Program-made: the position numbers and the translations under genes | Part shown: positions 25,861 to 38,000 of the stretch, in pieces | Layout: every line of letters starts with the position of its first letter | How positions within the stretch are numbered: the first letter of the stretch is position 1 | Notes under the pieces: model-generated | Database searches by the model: none | Told to the model about the DNA's origin: nothing | Seen by the model: only the letters and a program-made list of their open reading frames with translations | NCBI RefSeq assembly: GCF_036785885.1 | Contig: NC_092317.1 | Span: 6,016,501-6,080,500, forward strand | Origin: Coffea arabica | Taxonomy: Eukaryota > Streptophyta > Magnoliopsida > Gentianales > Rubiaceae | DNA length: 64,000 nucleotides | Direction: 5' to 3'

Positions 25861-27674
25861 AAGGGGAGGGAAAAGAAAGATTTGAATGTAAGAACTCTAA
25901 TTTTTGGAGTTTCAATCTTATTATCCAATGAATGCTTGTTTTAAGAACTGTACATGTAAAGGTTTTCTGATTTATGATTTTTATTATAAGGCTATACAGA
26001 AGTTGTATGACCAGTGATATCAGATTTTTACCTTTGTAGAAGGTTTCTTAGGGGGTTCTTGATGCATTACTTTCAACTGTGTCAAAATACCTGATTCTCG
26101 AACTGTATATTAATTTCCAGTTGCACTGCAGCTAAGTGTAAATGGCGGCTTCTTATTTTCGGCTATGAAAGAGGCAATACAATTCAATCCAAAAGAGAAG
26201 GACAGAAATGCACCAGGGAGCCTCCAAGGGCAAAGTGGCAATCATCAATGGAGGAGATACTCCAATTAATTTTAATGTGTGAAGTTGTTGCCATAAGAAG
26301 TTTGTATTTGTGTAGCTGATCAGTTTGAGGAGTTGGGCTTTCGTTTCCTATTATTCAACATTCTTGCTGGCCTCAAATTTTAGTCAGAAGTGTCATACTA
26401 AATTATGACTTGTTCTTTATGTTATATTAATAAAAGAAATAGTTATGGTAAATGTTTGAATCATCATATCTCTTTCTGACTTTTTTTTTTTCTCTTTTTT
26501 AAGAGGCAAGATTCACAATGTTATAGATGAGACAGTAATAAGATGTGAGAAAAGTGTTGATTAGCGATTTGTAAGAATTCTTTCTGTGAGTAATCTTCAG
26601 GAGACATGTCCTATCCATGGTGATGATCGGAACTAAATCCATCCAAACTTTTTATTATAAAAAAAAAAAATTAGTGTGAACTTTTCTAAACATAAAGTTG
26701 GGAATGTCAATATATTTATTAAAAAATTGAGAAATTTTAGAATCTCAAACTTAATATTTTTAATGAGGGGAGCCCACTAATAGTTTAGGTCCCTATACTT
26801 ACAAAACCACCAAAAATCGTATTCTTTTTGTTTTCAAATTATTTTGGGTAAACAATTAAAGCTTTTATCAGTATTAGCCATCAAATCATACACGAGCATG
26901 AACCTCAATTGACTCTTGGAACCATCACTAATAAAGAGACACGTACTCGAGTTTTGTTTTGTGGAAATCTGAATTTGAAGTTCCATATGATTTACTTTAT
27001 GAAATTAACATTGGACTAGTTAAATTGTTTTTTATTGCTTTTTTCTCAACAGTTTATAAAAGAATTTCTTTTGTTTCAATTCAGGCGGTTTTCAACCGTA
27101 TAACTGAAAGTAAAGGCAGCAATACAAATTTCTATCTGTAAATGTATGATTATTTTATACATTTCAACTTAATTTGCATTCATATTTTATTTCCTACAAA
27201 TTGATCCAAGTTTCTTTTAACCGTCTGTTTTATTATTTTCATTTCTTTTCCCTCGTACAAACAAAGCTATGTTTCACAATTGTAATAACAGGGATTGGAT
27301 TAATGGAAAAATTGTCTACGTTAAGGATACTATAGTTTTTTTTTTTTTTAATTCCCTGGTAATATTCTATCAAATATTGAAGCAATATCCACATGTAATA
27401 TGAAAGGAAATGGGAGGTGAATTTAACTTCTAATCAACATTGCACCAGTTAAAAATTCCTAAAATATCCATATTTATAACCATAAAAGTGAGGTACAAAT
27501 TCGTTACCAGTACCTGCTTTTCGAGCATATTGCACTTTCCCTACTACTTCATGTAGCATTGAAATGTTAAAGCTTAAAAGTTAAAACGAAACTGCAGTAG
27601 ACAATATAATTAGAACGTCATTTCGTATTATCAGAAATTAACATGTACAATATATTATTTCATCTTTGTTGTTA
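25861..27674. other. AT-rich intergenic DNA, no gene seen
   Basis: I find no coding sequence with plant-like codon use, no RNA gene and no clear transposon ends in this stretch. Homopolymer runs occur near 26480, 26660 and 27338. Confidence 0.6.
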
Positions 27675-28424
27675 GGGATAATTTCAGATACCTCCCTCGA
27701 TATTTCTGACAATTGCACTTAAATACCCTCTAAAATTAAAAATTACACTCACATCCCTTCGATGGACACATTTGATAAACATTGCAGCTGCTGTCCCTAA
27801 AAGAAAGTTAAAAAAGTGGGAAAAAGGCACTGACACACAAGTTCTTTCCTGCTTTACCCTCTTTATATTCTGAACGAAACATTTGCCACTTTGTTTATAA
27901 AAATTAATTAAAAAAGAGAAAAAAAAAGCATGAAAATAGTAGGGATCCTCTCAATACAACAAAGAATGCATATACAATTCTGCACTTTTGATTGTTAAAA
28001 GCAAGAAGGGCTAGACAAGTTACAATGGCTCTATCTTGGCAGTATATAAGATGGATCAAGTGTAAAAAAATGAATACTATTTTTAACACTTGGCATTCTT
28101 CCTCTCAGTGGCAGTTGAGGAATAATAAAATCAATTTTACTTCTCAGGATAACAGTTGAGAAATGACAAAATCAATTTTTCTTTTGCAGATGCTTGCGTC
28201 AAGAAGCAAATAAAAAAAATATTATTGTTGTAGGCAATTTTTTTCTCACATTTTTGCAACAACATTAGCCACAACATTTTGAGGGCAAGTTGGTCATTAG
28301 GAGGCTTTTGGTGCTGACATGTTGTCACATCTATCCTAGATGAGAGGTGAGTGTAATTTTTAATTTTAGAGGGTATATAAGTGTAATTGTTAGAAACCTC
28401 AAGGGAGGTATCTGAAATTATCCC
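27675..28424. mobile_element. Mutator-type MITE (750 bp) with long inverted repeats
   Basis: Inverted terminal repeats of about 85 bp start GGGATAATTTCAGATACCTC at the left. They end in the complementary GAGGTATCTGAAATTATCCC at the right, with further matches such as AAATTACACTCAC inside. The flanks TTGTTGTTA (27666-27674) and TTCTTGTTA (28425-28433) form a 9-bp target duplication with one mismatch. Long inverted repeats, G-rich termini and a 9-bp duplication fit Mutator-like elements. No transposase is encoded. Confidence 0.85.
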
Positions 28425-28474
28425 TTCTTGTTAACTTGTTAGATTGTAATGAATGTTTAATTTGACCCCTTGTT

Positions 28475-29060
28475 CGTCCCCTTTGTGCGAATTAGATAAG
28501 AACTCTGTCTTTTCAATCTCGGGTTCTAGAAGGTCTTAAAAAATTTCAAAGTTTTTTTCCATCACTTCAGAAGACATGGGATTCCCACAATCTCATTATC
28601 CTCGAACAAAAAGAATGAGACAAATAGAGAGGGAGAAGAAACTAAAAAGTACAAGCCACCAATTTTAGACGTTTTTGGTTCTTGGCATGTTGGGGTTTGT
28701 GTCTGCATCATGAACAAAAAAAATGAAACATTATGAGCTGGAGTTGGGCAATATTCAGGACTTTGACATAAAATATAAGGGAGGTTGCAAAAGGTCTATG
28801 GAATTATTGGGGTCAATGCTACCGGGGAAAAAAAAAAACAAAGATAAAGAAAAGGTTTTGGGAGCAGGTCAACCAGAGTCCTAGCTCTAAAAATTTCTGT
28901 CAAAATATGAAAAAACAATGTACTTTTTTTCTGGGCTACAATATTCATTTGCAACCCTTCATTTTCTGAAGCTTCTTAGTAGATCTGTTTACTCTCAATT
29001 CCGCTTAGAAAGTCCATCTGATGAGCCTTGGATCATAAATTACAAATTTGAATCAGGCAT
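28475..29060 (+). repeat. Diverged direct repeat, copy B
   Basis: Partner of 23045-23640 in the same orientation. It lies immediately right of the Mutator-type MITE, and about 1.2 kb upstream of the CLE gene. Confidence 0.7.
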
Positions 29061-30242
29061 TGATGGTTTATATGAGTAAAAGTAGAAAAAATAGCTGTTA
29101 AATCACACACTTGTTACCCCAGGATGAATGAATTATAATTTCTTGAACAAAATATAGAGCTAGAACTATTAATAAGGAGGCTAACATTTTCAAAACATGA
29201 CTTCTGATGCCAGGACTGAAGAGTATATACTCCTGCTGGCCATTAACATCGTACTTTGTCCTTTCAAAAAATGTCAAAAATTGATAATATAGGACAACTA
29301 CTAACTCACGAGCTGTAGAACTCCCCACTTATTCATGTTGCAGCTTCTTAATTTGATCCAAAAATGAAGAGGATAGAAGAAAAAGACTAAAAATAGACAA
29401 AACTAATCCAGCTTTCTTTTCACGTATACTTCACTGGCTGATTCATTCTTTTGTAAATTAATATGATTTGAAACATCAGAAGAAAGAAAAATTGCCTGGT
29501 TTTCTGTCACTAGCATATATTAAAGCAGAATGCTCAACAATTTTTCTCTTTGAAGGCAGGACATAATGCCTCGTTGACAAATTGTAACAATGGCATGAAG
29601 AAAAAAAAAAAATACCCAACAACCGTGCAACTACTACTTCCTTGTAGCATGATGGAGAAAGATGGAATGGATAACCACTCAACATCTAATTCGTAGAATT
29701 TGAAATGGACAAACGAGTATAAACTCAAAATTGAATTACCAAACTTGAAGAACTTAAAAAAGGATAGCGGCTAATAGGCACTACATCAATTTACCCTTTA
29801 GCTATTTGGACGTCCTAATCCCCATTCCCCATGCATATATACAATTCAATGTTTGACTATAAGCCCTTGATTCACCTACATTTCTTGAACGGAAAGCATG
29901 ATTTCATTGGAGAAATGGTCGACAATTTGCTCCCTCTCCGCAGCATTTGGACCTCACATTCCTCTCAACTCCCCTCCCCCCTACCCCCTTAACCCCTTCT
30001 CTTCTCATCCAGCCTTGAATTAAATCAACGAAAAGTGCAAAATGTGAGTCTTATGGAAGCAATCTTCAGCATCATCAATTTTCATGCTAGTCTACAACAA
30101 ATATTCAATATGTCAATCTTGTTGAGCTTTTTAGGCTACCCCTTAACTACAAGAAACAAAGTCTATATTCCCTCTTAATTCCATATCTTCCATGCTTGTT
30201 CTATATATCCCTCTCAACTCTTGTTTTTCTTCTTTCAGTAAC
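29061..30242. other. Upstream region of the CLE gene
   Basis: AT-rich DNA without a supported gene. A TATA-like GCATATATACAA lies at about 29833-29844, roughly 400 bp before the CLE start, but the distance makes it only a candidate. A C-rich tract lies at about 29969-29999. Confidence 0.4.
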
Positions 30243-30593
30243 ATGTCTTTGAAGAATATTGGACATTTCTTGATGATCATTCTTTGGCTCTATTTTCTCT
30301 TGTTACTTTTCCACGGTTGGGAGGCTAGTAGCACCAGTTTTATCAGGCTACAGAGTGGAAAGATGCATCAATTTTCTACCTCTCACTACAACAGGAAAGC
30401 AATGGCGCCAGGCAAGTTCGACTTCACCCCATTTCTTCATCATCATCACCGCCACCACCACCACCGTCGTGATCATCATCATAGACATATTGCGGTCGAG
30501 CGTGAGCCGCCTGATGATGGAAGCGGGCTCGATCCACTTTATGGTATTGATAAACGTCTTGTTCCAACTGGTCCCAATCCACTACACCATTGA
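30243..30593 (+). CDS. CLE-family signalling peptide precursor (CLE9-13-like motif)
   Basis: The 116-residue precursor has the standard CLE layout: an N-terminal signal peptide (hydrophobic FLMIILWLYFLLLLF, about residues 9-23), a variable spacer, and a 12-residue CLE motif RLVPTGPNPLHH at the extreme C terminus (105-116) right after DK. Secreted, trimmed and hydroxylated dodecapeptides of this family signal through leucine-rich-repeat receptor kinases of the CLV1/BAM type. The DPLYGIDKRLVP context resembles Arabidopsis CLE9-CLE13 precursors; those usually have S rather than T at motif position 5. The spacer is strikingly histidine-rich (HHHHRHHHHRRDHHHRH, residues 66-82). I chose the ATG at 30243 because it puts the signal peptide at the N terminus. 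An in-frame ATG at 30192 would add 17 residues. The gene is intronless. Confidence 0.92.
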   Translation: MSLKNIGHFLMIILWLYFLLLLFHGWEASSTSFIRLQSGKMHQFSTSHYNRKAMAPGKFDFTPFLHHHHRHHHHRRDHHHRHIAVEREPPDDGSGLDPLYGIDKRLVPTGPNPLHH

Positions 30594-33500
30594 GCTTGTC
30601 ACTGTTTCCTTTTTGTTATTTCTCACCGAGCAAAAGGGTGCTGAATATTGTTGATTTTCTTCATTGAATTGTAGTATTACTATCTCAGACACAGTATTTA
30701 TCAACCTGATGTTCACATCGAATCATTAGATGTTGCGTCACTAATTTGGATAATTACTTTAACTCTCTACATCTTTTTAGTGATTATGTGAAGAAATTCA
30801 TACATGTTCTCCGGGATAGTTTATTTAGATGCAATCTGATATATTCAATGCAGATTGATTACTTAATTAATTCGCGTGTGTGTGTGATTGTCACTTTACT
30901 TATTATGTGCATTAGATTCGGGAAACTACATGCAGTGTTTAGTTGCGACGGCACGTCTTGTCACGGGAAGCTAAAAATAATAATAATAGTTTGAACTTTC
31001 TGCACAAATAATTAAACATTTATTTAATTGATGCTTCATGCATACTCGTTTTAAACACATACATTACAATTAACTTATTATGTGAATGTACAGATTCAAA
31101 TTTATTGCACTCCTTTTATTTAAATACCTTCTCATTTGCAAAAAAAAAAAAAAAATAATAATAATAATTAATGCCTAAGATCTCTGCCTTGAGGTACTAG
31201 TTAGCCAAACCATTAAATTAATTAAGCCGTAGTCAAGGTTAAGAATAATGGAGCAAATGCTTTAACAAATTGCACATTTGTCAAAAACTGGTGGTACGTG
31301 AGTTGACTACAAGGTACATTATTTCCCCCTCTTGAATCTTGATAGACTCTGTCGGGTGGTGGCAAAACTCTAAACCAAACAAATTGGGAAAAAAAAAGGG
31401 GGAAATTGGCGTCAAATGCTTTTCCAAATTAAGTTAAGAAAAGGAAACTAGTGTCTGATCTAAGCAATTAATTTGAGAAGTTTAACCAAATATGCAAACC
31501 TACCTTCTTTTAATTTTATTCCCTGTTTTATTTATTAAGCAGGGCTTGAATGGTTGATCAATCAGAAAAAGCAAGTTTACTTTGATTTTGTTAATCAGTT
31601 GCTGTGATGACTGCTTGGAGGGTGATTCCTTTTTCACGGCAATAGAACATATTACCAGTAAAAGTTAAATCAATTATAGAACAAGCAAACTTTTGCCTAG
31701 ACAAAAATTCCCATGAAAATTGTTGGGGATGGAGAAATATAACAACATAAAAATCTGGCGCATGACCATATGTTGGGTAGTCCCATTTGCTCCATAATTT
31801 TACTTCCAAGGACTTGAAAACCACCTGCATGCCAAAGCATACTCAACTATAATCCTTGAAATACCACAGAAACTAACATTCTATCGAGGATTTCTATCTG
31901 GCTAATTTGGACTTATGGGAAACAACCACGTCTTTCTTTCTTGCAGGAGAGTACCTTTCCTCTAGGACAGGTCAATACAATTTCTTCTGCGTTCTTTAGA
32001 TCTTCTGCCCAGATGCAAGCTTGAATTTCAAAGTCCCTGGTGAAATAGTTTTCAATGAGCACGTTAAACTTCTGGTAGGGTAGGTTCGTGTACCTCCGCG
32101 GGCTTGCTAGATATATATTCCTCGCCGGGTACTTGGTTTTTTTCGCCAGGTTCAATCAATTTTTGCACGAGAGTGGTCGGGAATACAATCAGAATCTCTT
32201 GGTGCGACTGAACTTGAGAAGCATGCTTGCCATCGCACCAGCTTGCCGGTTTTATTTCGAATGATGACCTTTGGCATGATTGGCTGATGCTGAAAAGAAG
32301 AAAGTCATTTATGGTATTCCTATGGCTTTGATGAATCTCTTTTCAAACTCCATTGATCAATTGAGAAGCATGCTCCAGCGCCTTGTTTAATTTGTTCCCC
32401 TTTAAAGTAGTAATTCTAAAGTGTCTTGCTCTTTCCCTCTCCTCGAAAGCAAAGCCCTCATTTTTATTGGTATGTGATTGGAGAATAATTAGTATTCTGT
32501 CAAATTGTTGAGTCTGATTACGTTATTCTGAAATGGCTTTTATTTTTACATCGTGTTTTAAGGTTGAATGATGTTTTCTGACTGCCTATTGATAATTCTA
32601 ATAGAAAAATATCAGCAGCCACTACCCTCATATCTGGTATCGGTTGAAGACTCTGAATCAGTTTTATTTTAAATATTAGTCTATGTTAGCTTGTTAAAGC
32701 AAGCATACAATTGGCAGATTTGGCATTGTAAAATTGGAAAGATCATGAATTCAAGTGTTGGTTTTGTCCAAGCGCATGCTTGCCAAGATGAAAATTGAAG
32801 GGTGCGATTTTTAGAAAATCACCTCCAGTGTTCATACTTGCCAAGATGCAATTCTTTGTCTAATATTATTTTGTTATTCAATTAAATCCAAGATGAAATA
32901 ATATTACAAAAATTAGTAGTATGAAAATTTTGAGAAATGGGCCAAAATTATAAACCATATATCTTAATAGAATTGTTATAATTTGAAAATATTAGTTAGC
33001 TTATACTTATGTTCTATAATCTAAAAAAAAATATTTTAACCATTAGGATTTCAACTATTATATTTGTTTGCCTAAAAAATATTATTATATTTTCTAAGTT
33101 TAGATCATTAATATTAGTGTGTCTTTATTCTTCACTTAAAAAGTAAATAGGTGTACAGTGGATAGCATGTTTTTGAGTATTTTAAAAACTCTTTAATCAC
33201 TTCACAATCCCATCTTCAGTTTCAGTTCCATTCCATTTTTTCTTCAACAAATATTCAAACAATACGTGAACAGTATAACTCAATGAGCCAGCTATATTAC
33301 CAACTTCACCTCCAATCTTTAAATCTGAAACTTGAACAAATATTGGGTAAAATACAAAACACCTCTGTGCTAAAATACAAATAACCCCCATGGTATTTGA
33401 GACATGATATTTTGGAGCTCTATCTTTGGGATTGTGATCATTTTAGTCTCTTATCTTTATTAAAAAAAAAATCCTAATCTAGAAGTTGTAATGGAAAATT

Positions 33501-34011
33501 AAAATTTTCTAACAAAGTTAATCACATGTGCACTATTAAAAATGACTATTTTAGTCCATGATTTTCAAAGTTGTATCTAATTTTATCTTTGTAACAATTT
33601 AAACCCTCATTCTCATAATACAAAGTCCATATAGGACATTTAATGGGAAATTAGAGAACCCTAATGGAGTTGGTTCTGTGCACTATAAGTCTATCTTTGA
33701 AATAAAAAATAGTATTATATATATATATGTTTATGTATGTATGTATACATGCATGCATGCACGAGTATGTAGTGACATATAAGAACAAAATTGGAAGTGA
33801 TTTTAATGATAATGGAACAAAATGCTTATTTTTAATGGTGCACATCTGTGCACAACATGTGCACACTACTTTGTTGTACACAGTATTAACTCATTTTTAA
33901 TTTATCATCAGATGGTCTAAATTGGCTTGTTATAGTAAAGGAATAAATTTTTAGTTTTCCATTAGAGGGCGTAGATAGTTCACATACCATGCACGGTACA
34001 AATACGGCTAA
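30594..34011. other. AT-rich intergenic region with simple repeats
   Basis: No gene is confidently supported. Two minus-strand stretches at 31591-31830 and 31913-32155 stay open and look mildly coding, but I recognise no family and cannot join them convincingly. A TA run with TGTATG/CATG repeats lies at about 33715-33765. Confidence 0.5.
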
Positions 34012-34087
34012 GCAATTTGATTAACAATTACAAAGCAGCAATTTGATTAACCATTACAAAGCAGCAATTTGATTAACCATTACAAAG
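34012..34087 (+). repeat. 26-bp tandem repeat, three copies
   Basis: Three consecutive near-identical copies of a 26-bp unit containing GCAATTTGATTAACCATTAC. The first copy has one substitution (AACAATTAC) and the last two are identical over the unit. Confidence 0.9.
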
Positions 34088-34099
34088 CCAATTGGATAT

Positions 34100-34215
34100 G
34101 CATACTATCAAATTTTGTTGCGGATTTTGATCGTTTTCCAATACTATGCAAAAATATGTAGCAAACCATGAGTATGATTTGATAGTTAAAGATGTGTCTC
34201 AAGGCAAGCAATTGG
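34100..34215 (+). repeat. Dispersed repeat, copy 1 (partner at 38.67 kb)
   Basis: The stretch around CATCAAATTTTGTTG-type sequence (here ATCAAATTTTGTTGCGGATT) through GCAGCAAACCA-type sequence matches 38669-38790 in the same orientation, with substitutions. It borders the 3' end of the minus-strand hypothetical gene at 34186-34464. Confidence 0.7.
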
Positions 34216-34464
34216 GGACTTAGGAGCGAGGGGCTGCCACTGCCACTGTAGAGTAGAAGGCGAGGATGCGACGCTGCCACCATCATTGCTGTCGACATCT
34301 GACGTGGAAAACAGGGAAGTTGGTGCCAGGGGTTCGACACTGTCGCAGCCACCGTAACTAGCGGCGGACATAGTAGTAGAAAACAGTAGAGGAGTAGGTG
34401 ATGAAGAACTGTTGCCACCTCTGACACGAGGTGGGGATGTAATACGCTTTCGCTTGAAAGGCAT
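34186..34464 (-). CDS. Hypothetical small protein (92 residues)
   Basis: This open frame is GC-richer than its surroundings, begins with MPFKRKRITSPPRVRGG and continues rich in S, P and T. I recognise no domain. Its 3' flank is the segment that recurs near 38.67 kb. It lies head to head with the small membrane protein gene starting at 34520. It may be a short gene, a remnant, or chance; opposing frames also stay open here, so confidence is low. Confidence 0.2.
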   Translation of the reverse strand: MPFKRKRITSPPRVRGGNSSSSPTPLLFSTTMSAASYGGCDSVEPLAPTSLFSTSDVDSNDGGSVASSPSTLQWQWQPLAPKSPIACLETHL

Positions 34465-34519
34465 CACCAATTGATCGAAAGTGTGTCATGATAGGTATAA
34501 CCGTATCAAAGATGAACTA

Positions 34520-35055
34520 ATGGATATGTCATCCAAGCTGGTGCAACTTATGGTTGTATATAACAGCCTATTAGGCCTGTCGTTAGTTGACGCCACCAAA
34601 GAGAGGGGCGGGAAATGCGAATGGTGGGGTTGTGCATACCCCAATCTTCAACTGTTAGCAGCGGCTATCATTCTGCAATTGGGTATCATTTTCTATGGGG
34701 CAAGATATAAGCTGATCAAATGCCTAATAAGAGAAGAGGTGAGATATCAGAATGCGATCAAACCCCATGCCTCTGCTTGCTCTAGGATTGGTGCTTTGGG
34801 TTAGTTTAATGTAGCACACTTAACTGCAATGGACTGGCCCAATCTTCCTGAATTAGTGGTCCACTATCCCCACAACACTGTTACTACACTGTTCACGAGG
34901 AAGAAATTGAACAAAGCCCAACTTTTGGGGATACAGAAAGGATGGAACAAAGATTAAAAGTTGGGTTCAATTTCTACACTTTGTCTATCGCTTGTGCAGC
35001 TTTGGGTCTCTTTCCCCTCATCCAAACGATCCTTTGGTGGATGAAAGGTCCATGA
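34520..35055 (+). CDS. Hypothetical small membrane protein, two exons
   Basis: Exon 1 is 34520-34738 and ends at a GTGAGA donor; exon 2 is 34900-35055. They join in phase to give 124 residues beginning MDMSSKLVQLMVVYNSLLGL and ending in ILWWMKGP. Three hydrophobic stretches are visible: LVQLMVVYNSLLGLSLV, LQLLAAAIILQLGIIFYG and FYTLSIACAALGLFPLIQTI. The linker before the last one is acidic (EEEEIEQSPTFGDTER). The splice acceptor at 34899 (CACGAG) lacks a strong pyrimidine tract, which weakens the model. I do not recognise the family. A partial copy of exon 2 occurs at about 35355-35420. It could be a real lineage-specific gene or a decaying copy of a gene elsewhere. Confidence 0.4.
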
Positions 35056-38000
35056 ACAAATCGAATAAAGAATAAGACCCTGTTTGATAACTTAGTTTAG
35101 CACTTAAATTTAATGGAATCAGATATTAACATATTCATATCGTTTGATAACAAAAAATTGAACATCTGAATTAATTAAATAATACTAAATTTTCTAAGCA
35201 AAACTTGCTTCCAAAATTAAGTGATAAGTTATTTACTTATCATGGAATATGTTATGCACTCAAATGTATTAAATTTAATACTTAACAATTCAATAATTTA
35301 ATGGATTTAGATTTCAGATTTCAAATTTCAGACTTCAGTTTCATGAGATGCACCCTAACTTTTGGGGATATAGAAAGGATATGGAACCAAGGTTCAAAGT
35401 TGGGTTCAATTTCTATGCAGTGTGATTATAAGTAGACTTGAAAAAAAAGTGTAGGCAAAATTTCCCTGATGATGAGGCTGAGAAGAGAGGCAGCTCTGTT
35501 CTGCAATGCTCATGGTTGCTTCGCCAAGCAAAAGATATCTGCAACTTGCAGCCATTAAACCTATCAATAACAAGCTTTTCCAATTGAATTTGTTCGATGC
35601 GAGTGGGGAGGAACATATGTAGCATCCAATCCAGTGTGTCTGAAATACAACTGGTCTCTTTCTTGGACCTTCGAAAATCATGAGAAGTAGAATGGTGATT
35701 AGCTGAGGAGGCCAACTTGAAAGCCAGAATTTAACAATATAGGCTTAATATGGTAAACCTTCTCAGAGTCAGAATAAACTATCTGGCTTTTTGATTTAGC
35801 AACTGCATACAACAACAGTTTTGAATTGATGATGCTCTGATATCTCCACATAACAAGCTTCGTTGACACTGTCCAACTATACAGTAATATCAATTTCCAG
35901 ACCTATATTCTACTTTGATTGATGCACTTGTGTGGCGAAAAAGCAATAAAAATCAATGCACTTGAAGGGAAATCACGGGCACATCCAAGTCAGACTTGTC
36001 AGCTAAAGTCGACGTTTCCGCATTCTCATAGTAAAATAGATTGACATTTCTAGACATGCAGGAATGTGACGCATATTAGCCAACCGATACAATTCTTAGT
36101 AATGATTCACAGGTCATAGGAAGAAAACTGAAAAATTTGTACTCATTATTGAGTTTAAGCTGTTCTCATGAGGTGGACCGCAACCATAAATAGTTAAATA
36201 TTTGGATATACTACTAAAAAAAGGTGATATATTTTCAAAACTAGTAGTAATAATATTCAAAAGTGCCGAGTGCCTAATGCAATAAGAATCAATTCACCAT
36301 GACTTGATCACTGATGCTGACTTGCCTGAACATATTGCCGACTGAGCTGCTCCAACCTATCAAATTTGACAGAAACCCTTGTCATCTGAGAAGACGCGAC
36401 GCACTGCTTGGCTTTTTAGGATGGATTTGACTGGGTAAAGGCAGAGCCCTGAAGCCACCAAGCAGCCATACACTACAGCTTCCTGAAAGTGGCATGCATA
36501 ACTATTCAGAAACTATAGAGACGGATGCACTTGAATTCATTGACGAGGCATTGATCATGCTATTAAAAAAATGGAAAGTTAAATCATATATGGCCCAAGC
36601 CACGAACTAAAAGGTAAGAGATGTACCCATCCACACGCACCCAAAAAAGAAAAAAAAAACAGTCACTTACGTCTTGCTTCGACTGATGATAATTTCTCTT
36701 CATTCAAATTTCAAAATAGAGTTTTTTTTTTTTTTGGTTGATAAAACCTGCTCCTAATCGCATAAACTGTATATCTTGGAGTTGCAAAGATACGAGCAGA
36801 CAGGTTGGTAAGTACATCGTATTGATAACAAACTCAAGTTGGTAAAGGGCAGATGGAATCTGTCTTGGATGTTTCTCTTTTCAACTCAGCTTGGAGGTCC
36901 CTAGAAAAGATTAATAACTCAAGGGCACATGACATATGTCTACTAATTAATGCAAGTAGAAAAAGGTATCCACTTTGAAGCTGATGGAACAGGATTTGCA
37001 AACCAGCAAAACAATTTCTATATATATATATATAAGCTGTTGGTGTTGGCCCCACATTCAGGGAAACCTGTCATTAATCCACAAATTATCTCAATATTAG
37101 CTATAGGGACATTGGCATCTTAAAAATAGATCATCGTTAAGAAAGTCAACTTTAATGGGCGATTAGGCATGCGATTGACGTATGCTACGAGTATGCCTTT
37201 CATTAATCTAAATGAAATTTGAAGATTAAGACTTTGAAGGCATGCTGCCATTCTTGCTTACTGTCAGCCTCAATGGTTCAGAGCATGCCAAAAAATCAAA
37301 TCCCGCAGATAACCCGATGCCACTTTCCAAGATAAGAATCACGATTCTTGACGTACATAATGTAAAGCTATTATTCTGATTGTTGCTTAAGTATATGTGT
37401 CATTATCTGCTAATGTCACATTGCAACCATGTTTAGGTGCGCCACTCGTGCAAGTTTTGCTGCTAATGATGTTTGTTTACCCTCTTTTCTGTAAGAGAAG
37501 AATATGATGTATTTGGTTACTGAAGAATTGCTGTCAAGATTTTGGTGATGCATATATATGTTTTCCACATTTGTACTTTCCTGAAACAGGATAACAACTT
37601 CAAGGTTTGTATAACGAGAAGCAGTGTTCGTTGTTTCATTGTACGACCAATCTGTTCAAGTTTTCAATCATTTTGTAAAAGATCATAAAGAATTTGACAA
37701 TTTTGCACTTATATTGATTAGAACATAGATTACCATTAACCAAAATGCTGTAATACCGGACGCACGGTCGAACTGATCCAATCTAAGATCACTATTCCTG
37801 CTCCTTAATTAATATGTTAGGCTTCCTTTCCTTTTTATATATGGTCGTAAACTTTTCTGAGTGCTGGTGGTATCCTTCAAGTGATCAGTCAGCAATGACT
37901 TGCATTTTCATTACAAATGATCGATCGTCAGTCTTTTACTTGAATCGGTTGGAAAGAATCTTAAACTAATTAGGTTGATATAAAAAAAAAAAAAGATATA

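Noticed and set aside
23045..29060. LTR retrotransposon with LTRs at 23.0-23.6 and 28.5-29.1 kb
   Set aside because: The repeats are too diverged and indel-rich to delimit, no TG...CA ends or primer-binding site were seen, and no gag-pol remains lie between them. Kept only as a repeat pair.
31591..32155. Two minus-strand open stretches that look mildly coding
   Set aside because: Neither has a convincing start, splice link or recognisable domain. The second begins right after an in-frame stop and would need a non-ATG start. Not called as a gene.
34984..35360. Possible MITE between the exon-2 duplicate copies
   Set aside because: The left edge resembles a common CCCTGTTTGATAAC terminus but no inverted partner was found at the right edge.
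35406..35893. Overlapping minus-strand frames
   Set aside because: Several frames stay open together and none matches a known family; no consistent exon model could be built.
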